Assembly: GCA_937925095.1 (NCBI GenBank)
Contig: CALEXX010000019.1
Span: 16,406 to 80,405 of the forward strand
From: an uncultured Leptotrichia sp.
Lineage (GTDB): Bacteria > Fusobacteriota > Fusobacteriia > Fusobacteriales > Leptotrichiaceae
Direction of reading: 5' to 3'
Length of the DNA stretch: 64,000 nt
A program made the translations under genes and the position numbers. Within the stretch, counting starts at the first letter, position 1. Each line of letters opens with the position of its first letter. This document shows positions 25,757-35,695 of this stretch, in pieces. The notes under the pieces are model-generated. The model was not told the origin of the DNA. It was given only the letters and a program-made list of their open reading frames with translations, and did not search any database.

Positions 25757-27340
25757 TTATTCATTTACTTTGTTTATGAACTTTCTGAATCCTTTTTCTC
25801 CATCTTCATTATTCTTAAATACTCCACAATCTTCCAGAACCTTAGAAAAAGTTTCTCCTATGGCACTTTTTATGAATAACTCTGTATCACTTTCTACAAG
25901 CTGTTTCAGTTTATGTGTTTCCAGATAGTATTTTAACCATTTTACATGTTTTTTCAGTTCTTCATTCTGCTCCATTTCGCAGTAACATTTTTCATAGCTT
26001 CCTATTTCTTTAAATTCCGGAGTTTCTCTGACCTTCTGTAACAAGTTTCTTATCTCAGACATTTCCTGTTTCAATCTTCCTGGAAGAACTGCAAGTCCCA
26101 TTACTTCAATAAGTCCTATATTTTCCTTTTTTATATTATGGTGCTCTTCATGTGGATGAAATATTCCCAGAGGATGAACACTATTTGTAAGATTATTTCT
26201 TAAAACAAGATCCATTTCATATTTTCTCTTTTTAAATCTTGCTATTGGTGTTACAGTATTGTGTCTTTCTCCTTTTGTATGTGAATATATATCAAGTTTT
26301 TCTGCATCATAGTCTATCCATTTATTAAGAATTTTTTCTGAAAGTTCTACAAGCCTGTCCTTCTCTCCTCTTATTCTTATTACTGACATAGGCCAGTTTA
26401 CAATTCCTGCTTCCACATCTTCATAACCTTTAAATTCTATTTTTTCTTTTATTTTGGCAGTTTCCATTGGGAATACATGTCTTCCACCCTGAAAATGGTC
26501 ATGTGAAAGAATAGAGCCTCCAACTATTGGTAAATCTGCATTTGAACCTATAAAATAATGAGGAAACTTCTCAACAAACTGAAACAGTCTTTCAAATCCT
26601 GCCCTGTCTATTTTCATTGGCCGATGTTCTCCCGAAAACACTATACAATGTTCGTTATAATATATATAAGGGGAGTACTGGAAATACCAATCTTCATTAG
26701 TCAAATCCATTTTTATCGTTCTGTGGTTCTGTCTTCCCGGATGATTTATCCTTCCCATATATCCTTCATTTTCCTTACATAAAAGACATTTAGGATAATT
26801 TGTGGATACAATATTTTTCTGCATCGCAATTTCCTTCGGATCTTTTTCAGGTTTTGAAAGATTTATTGTTATTTCAAGGCTTCCATAATTATTTTCATAA
26901 TTCCATTGTATATTTTTTGCTATTCTGTCTGTTCTTACATAGTTACTTTTTTTAGACAGGCCATAAAAATATTCTGTTGCCTTGTCAATTCCATTATTTT
27001 CATATTCATTCCAGAATTCACGTCTTACCTGTGATGTTCTAGGAACTATCTGTCCCATTATCTTTGAATTCAGCAAATCCTTAAAAGTAGCTGTTGTTTC
27101 CTTCATTTTTCCATTTTCTGCAGCCCAGTCTACAATATTATCAAGAATTTCTGAAGGATAAGCTACATTTTCTATCTCTTGTCTTATACTTTCTTCTTCA
27201 AACGGTGAAAAATCCTTGTATGTGTCCAGTTCCAGACATTCCAGCACAAGATTAGTTACAAGAAGTTTATCTTCCCTTTCCACCAGTCTATTTTTTATTG
27301 AATATTCAATAAGTTTTTCAACTTCAAAAAATATATCCAT
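25757..27340 (-). CDS. galT: UDP-glucose--hexose-1-phosphate uridylyltransferase (GalT, type 2)
   Basis: Cytosolic enzyme of 527 residues swapping UMP between UDP-glucose and galactose-1-phosphate. It is of the longer Firmicutes-type GalT2 class. GGSILSHDHFQGGRH holds the active-site histidines; HPGRQNHRTIKM and GIFHPHEEHHNIKKENIGLI are also conserved. It is last of galK-galM-galT on the minus strand, 56 bases after galM. No galE lies in the window. Confidence 0.95.
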   Translation of the reverse strand: MDIFFEVEKLIEYSIKNRLVEREDKLLVTNLVLECLELDTYKDFSPFEEESIRQEIENVAYPSEILDNIVDWAAENGKMKETTATFKDLLNSKIMGQIVPRTSQVRREFWNEYENNGIDKATEYFYGLSKKSNYVRTDRIAKNIQWNYENNYGSLEITINLSKPEKDPKEIAMQKNIVSTNYPKCLLCKENEGYMGRINHPGRQNHRTIKMDLTNEDWYFQYSPYIYYNEHCIVFSGEHRPMKIDRAGFERLFQFVEKFPHYFIGSNADLPIVGGSILSHDHFQGGRHVFPMETAKIKEKIEFKGYEDVEAGIVNWPMSVIRIRGEKDRLVELSEKILNKWIDYDAEKLDIYSHTKGERHNTVTPIARFKKRKYEMDLVLRNNLTNSVHPLGIFHPHEEHHNIKKENIGLIEVMGLAVLPGRLKQEMSEIRNLLQKVRETPEFKEIGSYEKCYCEMEQNEELKKHVKWLKYYLETHKLKQLVESDTELFIKSAIGETFSKVLEDCGVFKNNEDGEKGFRKFINKVNE

Positions 27341-27396
27341 CTGATCACTTCCCTGTATCTTTTTATCAAATATTTTGCTTTATTTATTAAATATTT

Positions 27397-28464
27397 TTAT
27401 CTTACATTAAACTTGAATATTGTCTTCTGGATATATTCCTTATCCTTTTCAAGTAATTTTACTTTAAATTTTCTTTCGTTAATTCCATTTGGAAAATCCT
27501 GTGTTTCTATTGCCACTCCCAGATATCTGTCATTTTTTTCTTTCTTACTGATTTTATTGTATCCGCTGTCAAAAACAGGAACATCATCCAGATAATTTCC
27601 AGTATAGATAACTGCCACCCTTTCTGTTGTACAAACTTCCATTTCTATTCCACTGTATTCTGAATGCAGGACAATTTCAGGCTCTCCCCTCACTCCAATT
27701 CTGTTTAGTACAAAAGGATGATCGTAGGCCCTTGTTATATCAAATTGATGATGTTTTTCCTTTATCCCGTCTTCTATAACCTTTCCATTTCTCAGGTCAA
27801 ACACAGTATCTGTAACATCTATAAATTCCCCTGTTGGAATCATATTTTCTGAAATCTCGCATACTTCATCTGCATCTATCTTAAGAACCTGTTCATCTCC
27901 ATTTTTTTCCATATCTCCCGACAGATTAAAATATGTATGGTTTGTTAAGTTTATATAAGTTTTTCTATCTGAAACTGCCTTATATTCAATTGTCAGGTGA
28001 TTGCTTTCATTTATGAGGTAGCATATTTCAAAATACACATTTCCCGGATACCCTTCTTCCATGTGAGGGCTTTTATATGAAAGTTCTATCCCATTTCCCA
28101 GTTCCCTGACATTAAAAATTTTAGTATTCAGGCCTTTATTTCCACCGTGTAATGAATTTTTTCCATTATTTTTATTTAAATCATAGATTATTCCGTCAAT
28201 TGAAAAAATTCCATTTCCTATCCTACCGGCAGTTCTTCCTATAATTGAACCAGGATATGCGCCATTTCCCACATAATCCTCAAAATTCTCATATCCAAGC
28301 ACTACGTCCTTAAACTGCCCTTCCCTATTTTTTACAAATATTTCAGTAATTATTCCTCCAAAATTTAGAATATTTACCTGAAATCCATTGGAATTTTTCA
28401 ATTCATATTTATATACATCCTGTCCTTCATATTTTCCAAAAAGGCTTTTTTCTACATTGATCAT
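27397..28464 (-). CDS. galM: Aldose 1-epimerase (galactose mutarotase)
   Basis: Cytosolic mutarotase of 355 residues converting beta- to alpha-galactose for galactokinase. Visible are NFGGIITEIFV, GRTAGRIGNG, NSLHGGNKGL, the NLTNHTYFNLSG histidine loop, and late IETQDFPNGIN with the catalytic-region acid. AAGGGAG lies 11 bases before the ATG. It sits between galK and galT. Confidence 0.93.
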   Translation of the reverse strand: MINVEKSLFGKYEGQDVYKYELKNSNGFQVNILNFGGIITEIFVKNREGQFKDVVLGYENFEDYVGNGAYPGSIIGRTAGRIGNGIFSIDGIIYDLNKNNGKNSLHGGNKGLNTKIFNVRELGNGIELSYKSPHMEEGYPGNVYFEICYLINESNHLTIEYKAVSDRKTYINLTNHTYFNLSGDMEKNGDEQVLKIDADEVCEISENMIPTGEFIDVTDTVFDLRNGKVIEDGIKEKHHQFDITRAYDHPFVLNRIGVRGEPEIVLHSEYSGIEMEVCTTERVAVIYTGNYLDDVPVFDSGYNKISKKEKNDRYLGVAIETQDFPNGINERKFKVKLLEKDKEYIQKTIFKFNVR

Positions 28465-28482
28465 GGTTACAACAACTCCCTT

Positions 28483-29640
28483 TTATAGTTTTCCTGCTCC
28501 TTCACTGACTTCAACTATATAAAAATCAGCATCATAACCTATTTTATCTCTATATTTTTCTCCAACATTTTTTATAAAATCAGCAACTTTATCTTTTTTC
28601 ACAATACTTACAGTACATCCACCAAATCCTGCACCTGTCATTCTTGAACCTACTACACCTTCCTGTTTCCATGCAAGTTCCACCAATGTATCAAGTTCCA
28701 CTCCTGTCACTTCATAGTCATCCCTTAAGGATTCGTGAGATTGGTTCATAAGTTTTCCAAATTCTTCCAGATTACCTTCTGAAAGCTCCTTCTGAGCCTT
28801 TAATGTTCTCTGATTTTCATAAACTGCATGTTTTGCCCTTTTTCTATTTATTTCATTTGAAATAAGTTCCTTATTAGCTTCAAATTCTTCAATGGAAAGT
28901 TCTCCCAATGCTTTTATGTCAAGCTTTGACTGAAGTTCTTCCAGAGCCTTTTCACACTCGCTTCTTCTTTCATTGTATTTAGAATCTGCAAGTCCTCTTC
29001 TCTTATTTGTGTTTGATATTACTATTACTTCATCCTTCAGTACTACAGGAACATACTCATATTTTAATGTATTACAGTCAAGTAGAATAGCATGGTCTTT
29101 TTTACCCATTCCTACTGCAAACTGATCCATTATTCCAGAGTTTACTCCTATGAACAGGTTTTCTGTCTTCTGACCAAGTTTAACCATTTCTATCATGTCA
29201 ATATCAAGATTGAAAAGATCCTTTAGAACTACTGCTGTCAGAATTTCTATTGACGCTGATGAAGAAAGTCCGGCTCCGTTTGGAATATTTCCGTAAAAAA
29301 CAATATCAAATCCGCTGTCTATTTTCTGACCGGCATCAATGAACATCTTAATTACTCCTTTAGGATAATTTGCCCAGTCATGCTCCTTTTCATTTTCCAG
29401 TTTATCCAAAGTAAATTCCATTATTCCTAATTCAGCAAAATTTTCTGAATACATTCTGAATCTATTGTCATCTCTTTTTTTCACTAAAGCATAAGTTCCT
29501 TTATCTATTGCGCATGGAAATACATTACCACCATTGTAGTCTGTATGTTCTCCTATCAGGTTTACCCTTCCTGGTGAAAAGAATTCCTTTTCATGCTTGA
29601 TTCCAAATAACTTTAAGAATTTTTCCTTTAAATCCTTCAT
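28483..29640 (-). CDS. galK: Galactokinase
   Basis: GHMP kinase of 385 residues making galactose-1-phosphate. Motifs are the signature [19 protein letters not shown] (19-38 region), [12 protein letters not shown] (ATP loop) and [14 protein letters not shown] near the end. TAGGAGGAGAAGG is a strong ribosome site. It is first gene of the gal operon and follows a small palindrome at 29679-29690. Confidence 0.96.
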   Translation of the reverse strand: MKDLKEKFLKLFGIKHEKEFFSPGRVNLIGEHTDYNGGNVFPCAIDKGTYALVKKRDDNRFRMYSENFAELGIMEFTLDKLENEKEHDWANYPKGVIKMFIDAGQKIDSGFDIVFYGNIPNGAGLSSSASIEILTAVVLKDLFNLDIDMIEMVKLGQKTENLFIGVNSGIMDQFAVGMGKKDHAILLDCNTLKYEYVPVVLKDEVIVISNTNKRRGLADSKYNERRSECEKALEELQSKLDIKALGELSIEEFEANKELISNEINRKRAKHAVYENQRTLKAQKELSEGNLEEFGKLMNQSHESLRDDYEVTGVELDTLVELAWKQEGVVGSRMTGAGFGGCTVSIVKKDKVADFIKNVGEKYRDKIGYDADFYIVEVSEGAGKL

Positions 29641-29678
29641 TCCCTTCTCCTCCTAAATTTTCTATCATTCTTCTACAA

Positions 29679-29690
29679 GTATGTACATAC
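29679..29690 (-). promoter_or_regulatory. Candidate operator of the gal operon
   Basis: GTATGTACATAC is a perfect 12-base palindrome 39 bases before galK. On the minus strand TACTTGTA occurs both in it and about 25 bases upstream beside a TATACT that could be the -10 box. The regulator is not in the window. The rest of the 335-base gap to trkH holds a terminator and no gene. Confidence 0.35.
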
Positions 29691-29891
29691 CTCGCCTATT
29701 TATATTAATACAAGTATACCCAACTTTTTTTACTTTGGTTAAAAAAGTTTATATTTTTTCATAGCCTTTTTTCACTTTTTTAAAAAAGATATGTTAATCC
29801 TTAGTTTTATCAATACTTCTAAGCCAATACTTTTTTTACTTTATATTCATAATATATAGAAATTATATTTCTTCGCTTAATAGAATTCATA

Positions 29892-29962
29892 AAAAAAAGA
29901 CTATCCGTATACTGCATCCAATCTTATTTCTAAGATTTTGAATACAGTCCAGACAGTCTTTT
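29892..29962 (-). terminator. Terminator of the trkA-trkH operon
   Basis: A long imperfect stem: AAAAGACT at the left pairs with AGTCTTTT at the right, and AATCTTA with TAAGATT around a TTTC loop. On the minus strand it lies 14 bases after the trkH stop and ends in eight T. Confidence 0.7.
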
Positions 29963-29975
29963 AAGATATTTATAA

Positions 29976-31424
29976 TTATTTTATTCTCCATGTTTCCGGT
30001 GCAAACAGTATAAGCATAGGGAACAGTTCAAGTCTTCCTGCAAGCATTCCAAAGCTTAAGAATATTTTTGACACATCCGTCATGTCGGCAAAACTGAATG
30101 CAGGCCCAACTTTTCCAAGTCCCGGACCTATATTATTAAATGTTGCCGCAACTGCACTGAAAGCTGTCAGAAAATCATCTGTTGTCATTGAAACTACTAG
30201 AAGAAGTACCGTAAATATTCCAATGTATACGATAAAATAGTTTGCAACGCCCTTTTTTACCTTTGAATCAAGCGGTTTATGCTCATATTTTATGGAAACT
30301 ACTCTGTTAGGGCTTATCATCTGCTTTATTTCTGCAACAAACATTTTAGCCATCATTATGACTCTGGAAATTTTAAGTCCTCCTGCTGTTGATCCGGCAC
30401 ATGCTCCAAAAAACATAAGCAGAAGAAGTACAGTTTGTGAAAATACCGGCCACTTTCCAAAATCAGCCGTTGAGAAACCTGTTGTTGTAATTACAGATGA
30501 AACTGTAAAAAATATATCCCTTAATGCATGCCCCATTGATTTATAGGTTGTACTTATATTTATAAATATAAGTGCCACTGCAGCCCCTACTATTATGAGG
30601 TAGTATTTCAATTCCTCATTGCTTAATGCTTCCTTCACTTTTCCTATAAGTATAAAATAATATATGTTGAAATTCACTCCAAAGACAAGCATCCCAACAG
30701 CAAGAACTATATCAACATATGCACTGTTATAAGGAAGAATACTTCCATTTCTTGCTCCAAATCCTCCTGTCCCTGCTGTTCCAAAAGCAAGAAGTGAAGA
30801 TTCAAACCAGTCAAGTCCACCAAGCATAAGAAGTACAATCATTATTCCTGTCATTACAAGATAAATTTTATAAAGAACTCTCGCTGTAGTAGACAGTTTA
30901 GATACAAGTTTTCCAAATGTAGGACCCGGAACTTCCGCCTTCATTACATGGACTGATCCGGGCGAATGTTTTGGAAATATTGCCAGTACAAGTACAAGTA
31001 CTCCCATACCTCCCACAAGGTGCGTAAAACTTCTCCAGAATAAATTTGAACGGCTTATTAAGCTCAAATCTGTTATAATACTGGATCCCGTTGTGGTAAA
31101 TCCGCTAACTGTTTCAAAAAATGCATCTATAAAGGAAGGAATTTCCTTTGTTATAACAAATGGCAATGCTCCAAATGCCGACATAAGTATCCATGAAAGT
31201 GCAACTATTACAAATCCTTCTCTTCCCTGTATTGACATATTTTCAGGACTTTTGAAGGACAGTACTAGGCCCATGGCTATAAGCAGCATTATTACACCAA
31301 AGTAAGCTCCTTTATACTTCAATGATTCGCCATAAATAAAACTTACTCCTAAAGGAAGTACCATTAACATTGCTTCCAGTAGAAGAAGTCTTCCGATTAC
31401 AAAACCTATCATTCTTTTATTCAT
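29976..31424 (-). CDS. trkH: TrkH-family potassium uptake channel
   Basis: Inner-membrane K+ translocating subunit of 482 residues with about ten hydrophobic helices in four M1-P-M2 repeats. Selectivity-loop segments include TVSGFTTTGSSI, GTAGTGGFGARNGS, VITTTGFSTADFG and FNNIGPGLGKVG. It lies 49 bases after trkA, which encodes the NAD-gated cytosolic ring. Loop glycines appear intact in all four repeats. Confidence 0.95.
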   Translation of the reverse strand: MNKRMIGFVIGRLLLLEAMLMVLPLGVSFIYGESLKYKGAYFGVIMLLIAMGLVLSFKSPENMSIQGREGFVIVALSWILMSAFGALPFVITKEIPSFIDAFFETVSGFTTTGSSIITDLSLISRSNLFWRSFTHLVGGMGVLVLVLAIFPKHSPGSVHVMKAEVPGPTFGKLVSKLSTTARVLYKIYLVMTGIMIVLLMLGGLDWFESSLLAFGTAGTGGFGARNGSILPYNSAYVDIVLAVGMLVFGVNFNIYYFILIGKVKEALSNEELKYYLIIVGAAVALIFINISTTYKSMGHALRDIFFTVSSVITTTGFSTADFGKWPVFSQTVLLLLMFFGACAGSTAGGLKISRVIMMAKMFVAEIKQMISPNRVVSIKYEHKPLDSKVKKGVANYFIVYIGIFTVLLLVVSMTTDDFLTAFSAVAATFNNIGPGLGKVGPAFSFADMTDVSKIFLSFGMLAGRLELFPMLILFAPETWRIK

Positions 31425-31473
31425 TTTATTCTCCTGATTTTTCTGTTTTAAGATAACTCATGAAAAAAATCCA

Positions 31474-32832
31474 TTATCCTAAAATATCATCAAAATCTTC
31501 TACTCCTTTTCTAGTTGTTATTATCATTACCTTATCATTAACTTCTATCGTGTCATTTCCTCCAGGATACGTCAGCTCTTCCCTTCTCAGAATTCCTGCT
31601 ATTATTACTTCAGGCAATATTGCAAGGTCTTTTAACGGTATCCCTATTGATTTACTTTTTTCATTAATTTCGAAAACCATTGCTTCAACCCTATTTTCTC
31701 CAAATCTATGAAGGGTATTCATTTTTGATCCTTTTGCATTCATTTTTGATCTTACTACTCTTATAATTATATCTGAAATTACCTTTTTAGGGACAATAGG
31801 TGTACAGAATTCATACTTCTCAAGAATTGGAAGCAAAAGAGTTCTGTTCATCTGAGTTATGATTTTTCCTGAATTTACAGATTTTGCAAACATTGATATT
31901 ACCATGTTTTCTTCATCATTGTCAGTTGCCGCAATAACTGCATCGTATTTTTCAATTCCTTCATTAAGAAGAAGTTCCTGATCTGTTTCATCTCCCCTGA
32001 CAACTATGGCATTAAGATAGTTATTACTCAGTTTCTTTGCTGTTTCCCTAACTTCTTCTATAACTTTAACCTGTTTTTTCCTTTTTATAAGCTTTTCTAG
32101 AAGGTAATGGGACAATGTTCCTCCACCAATCAGCATAACAGAATTTATATCCTTATTTTTTTTGTATCCCATCCTGTCATAGAAGTTTGCCACTGCATCA
32201 TTTGTTCCTGTTACGTATATAACATCATCTTCTTCCAGTATAAAATCTCCAGTAGGTACCATTATGTCTTTTCCTCTTTCCACAATACATATTATTACCT
32301 TATCTTTTAATCCGCTGTTAAGATTTTTCAATTTCATACCCGCCAGCTGGCTTCCTTTTTCAATTAAAAGTTCCAACATATTTGCCCTGTTTGAAAAAAA
32401 TGTATCTACGCTTTCTGCATTTGGGAATTTCAGAGTATTCATTATTGTTCTTGCCGCTTCCTCTTCAGGATTTATCATCAAGGAAATTCCAAGTTCTTCC
32501 CTTACAAAACGCATATTCGTAGTATATTCCGGATTTCTTACCCTTGCAATTGTATAATTTGCTCCAAGTTTTTTTGCCATAATGCACGAAATGATGTTCA
32601 GCTCATCGGCTTCAGTTACTGCAATAAAAATATCAGCAGTATCAACTCCCGCTTCCAGAAGATTTTCATAGGAAGCTCCGTTTCCTGCCAATCCTGTTAT
32701 ATCATTCTTTTCAATAACCTTATTTAAAATCTCTTCTTCCTTCTCTATAAGAATGACATCGTTGTTTATTTCTGACAATTCGCTGCACAGTGCCTCTCCA
32801 ACAACTCCTGCACCAACTATTACTATTTTCAT
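31474..32832 (-). CDS. trkA: Trk potassium system regulatory protein TrkA
   Basis: Cytosolic regulator of 452 residues made of two RCK units, each a Rossmann fold plus a TrkA-C domain. First Rossmann IVGAGVVGEALCSELSE (4-20) with the following acid in VILIEKEEE; second LIGGGTLSHYLLEKL (about 230-244). TrkA-C domains lie near 140-220 and 370-450. It binds NAD(H) or nucleotides and gates TrkH, encoded next. Confidence 0.95.
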   Translation of the reverse strand: MKIVIVGAGVVGEALCSELSEINNDVILIEKEEEILNKVIEKNDITGLAGNGASYENLLEAGVDTADIFIAVTEADELNIISCIMAKKLGANYTIARVRNPEYTTNMRFVREELGISLMINPEEEAARTIMNTLKFPNAESVDTFFSNRANMLELLIEKGSQLAGMKLKNLNSGLKDKVIICIVERGKDIMVPTGDFILEEDDVIYVTGTNDAVANFYDRMGYKKNKDINSVMLIGGGTLSHYLLEKLIKRKKQVKVIEEVRETAKKLSNNYLNAIVVRGDETDQELLLNEGIEKYDAVIAATDNDEENMVISMFAKSVNSGKIITQMNRTLLLPILEKYEFCTPIVPKKVISDIIIRVVRSKMNAKGSKMNTLHRFGENRVEAMVFEINEKSKSIGIPLKDLAILPEVIIAGILRREELTYPGGNDTIEVNDKVMIITTRKGVEDFDDILG

Positions 32833-32925
32833 TTTTCCTTCCTTCTTTTAACGTTATCTTTTTTCAAAATTTATTTTATTCCTTAACTTTCATTCTACCA
32901 TATTCTTTTCAAAATTTGCAAATTT

Positions 32926-33540
32926 CTATTGTGTTAAATTAATATATTCAAAATAAGTGTATCCATCTTCCATAATGTGCATTTTTGTCATTGAGCCGTT
33001 ATCTATCCTGAATTTCCAATATCCGTCAAGATTTCCGAAAAGATAGTAACTTATCAGAGCTTGAATAACCCCTGCATGAGCCACAACAAGAATTTTTTTA
33101 TCTTTATGTCCGCTTATTATTTCATCCATTTTTTTAGCAGTTCTCAGCATCATTTCATTGATGCTTTCCCCTTTATCCACTTTAAAGTTTCTCCAGTCAT
33201 TCCTCATTTTTTCCACTTTATCCGGATATTCATTTTTTATTTCTTCATAAGTTTTTCCTTCAAATATTCCAAAATTCACTTCCCTAAGCTCTTCAGTAAG
33301 AATTTTTTCAACTCTTTTATCTATTCCAAGTATTTCCATACTCTGACTGCATCTTTTCAAATCACTTGAGAATACAATATCCGGAGTTTTTTCCCTTTTT
33401 TCAAGTAAAATCCTTGTATTTCTAAGCTGTTCCATACCTGTTGCATTTAAATCAGGATCTGAATGGCCAAAATAAAGTTTTGCTTTATTAAAGTCTGTTT
33501 CTCCATGCCTTATAAAAATCACTTCTGTATTTTCCCACAT
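32926..33540 (-). CDS. Histidine phosphatase family protein (phosphoglycerate mutase-like)
   Basis: Protein of 204 residues with the RHGETDFN catalytic loop (R11, H12), the acid-bearing LREVNFGIFEGKTYEEI, and the second catalytic histidine in VVAHAGVIQALISY. Length and sequence suit CobC- or PhoE-like phosphatases more than glycolytic phosphoglycerate mutase. No cobalamin genes are adjacent. Substrate unknown. Confidence 0.85.
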   Translation of the reverse strand: MWENTEVIFIRHGETDFNKAKLYFGHSDPDLNATGMEQLRNTRILLEKREKTPDIVFSSDLKRCSQSMEILGIDKRVEKILTEELREVNFGIFEGKTYEEIKNEYPDKVEKMRNDWRNFKVDKGESINEMMLRTAKKMDEIISGHKDKKILVVAHAGVIQALISYYLFGNLDGYWKFRIDNGSMTKMHIMEDGYTYFEYINLTQ

Positions 33541-33921
33541 ATGTTTTATTCTCCATTTTTATTTTTTATATCCGCTACTTTTTCAACTACTTGAAAACAC
33601 CAGATATATTAAATCCTTTATTTGTATATTTTCTTTTATTTTTTATTATAGCATATTTTCACATTAATTCTAATACATATTATATGTTTTTGATGTTAAA
33701 ATTTTATCTTTCTTTTTTTCTTTTAAAATTATTCCAAATAGTGTATAATTCAACTAAATCTTGCCTTTTTTTCAAAGGATCAAAGGTTTGCAGTATTTTA
33801 AAGTTCTATATCTTTATTTTTATTATAGTCTATTTTTTGTAGAATAAGTTTCCTTATTGTTTAATAGTATAATATATGTTCGGTTAATCATATGTTTTTA
33901 TAATAGTTTAATATTTTTTCG

Positions 33922-33950
33922 TTGACAATTATTATTTTTTATTATAAAAT
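33922..33950 (+). promoter_or_regulatory. Promoter of the zinc-type ABC importer operon
   Basis: TTGACA (33922-33927), 17-base spacer, TAAAAT (33945-33950), about 57 bases upstream of the binding-protein ATG. The 474-base gap 33541-34014 otherwise holds only AT-rich sequence; a hydrophobic open frame at 33591-33842 has no ribosome site and is judged spurious. I see no clear Zur box. Confidence 0.55.
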
Positions 33951-34014
33951 TTTATCATATATAGTAAAGATTTCATAATACTATAAAACAAATACACTTA
34001 TTTAAGGAGGAAAC

Positions 34015-34947
34015 ATGAAAAAACTGCTAACTGTTCTACTTTTAGGATTACTTTTCCTATCATGTGGAAAAAAGGAAGAAGAAAAAGCTTCAAAAGAAAA
34101 TGGAAAAACTGAAGCTGCCGCTGAAAACAAAGAAACTATTGTGGCAAGTACAGCACCGCTTAAATGGCTTGTTGAGAAAATTGCCGGTAAGGACTACAAT
34201 GTAATTGCAATTGTTCCACCTAATGCAAACCATGAACTTTTTGAGCCAAAACCGGATGATTTGAAAAAACTGGAAAATTCAAAACTGTTTTTCACATATA
34301 ATCTTTTGGGATTCGAAAAAAAGATAGCTGAAAGTCTTAATAATTCAGATAAAGTTGTAAATGTCCTAAGTTCTGTCGATCCTGCATTGCTTCTTAAAGG
34401 GCATGACCACCACGAAGACAAGGATAAACATGACGAACATGATAAGCACGATGAACATGACGAACATGGGGAAATTGATCCGCATGTATGGTTCTCATTA
34501 AAGCTGATGCCTTCAGCCGCACTTGAAATCAAAAACAAACTGGTTCAGGCTTATCCTGATAAAAAAGATGTTTTTGAAAAAAATTACAACGCCTTTTTAG
34601 AAGAACTTGCAAAAGAAAAAGAAAATCTTGATAAGAAAATGGCTTCTAAAACAAAGAAAGCCTACATGATTTACCACCCTGCACTGAACTACTTTATAAA
34701 AGATTACAATGTGGAAGAAGTTTCAGTGGAATATGAAGGAAAAGAACCAACAGCACAGCAAATTAAAGAAATAATAGATGAAGCTAAGGAACATAATATA
34801 ACTACAATACTTGTTCAGCCACAGTTCCCTAAACAGAGTATAGAAATAATCGCTAAAGAAATTCCAAATGCTAAAATTGTGGAATTTAACGTTGACAAGG
34901 AAAATGTATTTGAAAACTTAAATCAATTTGTAGATTATCTTGACTAA
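34015..34947 (+). CDS. Zinc-type ABC transporter substrate-binding lipoprotein (ZnuA-like)
   Basis: Periplasmic metal-binding lipoprotein of 310 residues. Signal peptide with lipobox LSCG (C17). Metal ligands fit cluster A-I proteins: ANHELFEP (H73), DPHVW (H157), and the YHPALNYF histidine. A histidine/aspartate-rich loop (about 130-151, GHDHHEDKDKHDEHDKHD) lies just before the second ligand, the mark of zinc-specific ZnuA rather than manganese proteins. It heads an operon with ATPase and permease. Confidence 0.9.
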   Translation: MKKLLTVLLLGLLFLSCGKKEEEKASKENGKTEAAAENKETIVASTAPLKWLVEKIAGKDYNVIAIVPPNANHELFEPKPDDLKKLENSKLFFTYNLLGFEKKIAESLNNSDKVVNVLSSVDPALLLKGHDHHEDKDKHDEHDKHDEHDEHGEIDPHVWFSLKLMPSAALEIKNKLVQAYPDKKDVFEKNYNAFLEELAKEKENLDKKMASKTKKAYMIYHPALNYFIKDYNVEEVSVEYEGKEPTAQQIKEIIDEAKEHNITTILVQPQFPKQSIEIIAKEIPNAKIVEFNVDKENVFENLNQFVDYLD

Positions 34948-34997
34948 AAACTTCATAAACAGAAATAACTGACACTATTATAACGGAAAGGATGCAA

Positions 34998-35684
34998 ATG
35001 AATAATTCCCAGGAAAAACTGATTAGCGTAAGAAACTTAAATTTTAAATATAATAAGGAAATCATTCTCTCTGATATTAATTTTGATATTATAAAAGGAG
35101 AAAATGTAGCCATTTTAGGTAGGAACGGTGGTGGAAAATCTACACTTGTTAAAGTGATACTTGGATTTTTAAAGAAAAATTCAGGAAGTGTGGAATTCTT
35201 TATTAATAAAAACAAAATAGGTTATCTTCCTCAAATAAGAGAATTCGATGCTTCCTTTCCGATTAATATTTTTGACCTTGTAATATCCGGACTGGCAAGC
35301 AGAAAGAATCTTTTCCGTAGGTTTAACAAGGAGGAAAAGGAAAAAACCGAAGCTCTTTTAAAAGAATTTGGAATTGATAACCTGAAAAATAAACTCATAA
35401 GCGAAGTTTCAGGAGGTCAGCTTCAAAGGGCTTTAATTGCGAGGGCTCTTATTTCTTCCCCTGATATTATTTTTTTGGATGAGCCTGAATCTTTTCTTGA
35501 CCAGAAATTTGAATATCAGCTTTTTGAAAAGATAAAACGGCTTTCAGATTCCACACTTGTTATTATTTCCCATGAAATGGAAAAAATATATAACTATATT
35601 GATACTATATTTATTGTGGAAAATAATATAAAAATCTTCAGAAATAAAGAAGAATACTATAAAAAATATACACATAGACATTAA
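34998..35684 (+). CDS. Zinc-type ABC transporter ATPase (ZnuC-like)
   Basis: ABC ATPase of 228 residues powering the metal importer. Walker A GRNGGGKST, Q-loop YLPQ, signature VSGGQLQRALIARAL, Walker B IIFLDEPES, and H-loop ISHEM. The ATG at 34998 is chosen since GGAAAGG lies seven bases upstream; an ATG two codons earlier is too close to it. It sits 50 bases after the binding protein and 11 before the permease. Confidence 0.9.
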   Translation: MNNSQEKLISVRNLNFKYNKEIILSDINFDIIKGENVAILGRNGGGKSTLVKVILGFLKKNSGSVEFFINKNKIGYLPQIREFDASFPINIFDLVISGLASRKNLFRRFNKEEKEKTEALLKEFGIDNLKNKLISEVSGGQLQRALIARALISSPDIIFLDEPESFLDQKFEYQLFEKIKRLSDSTLVIISHEMEKIYNYIDTIFIVENNIKIFRNKEEYYKKYTHRH

Positions 35685-35695
35685 GAGGGGGAAAA

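Noticed and set aside
33591..33842. A hydrophobic 83-codon frame in the gap before the zinc importer
   Set aside because: No ribosome site, extreme Phe/Ile/Tyr content expected from AT-rich noncoding DNA, and no family resemblance.
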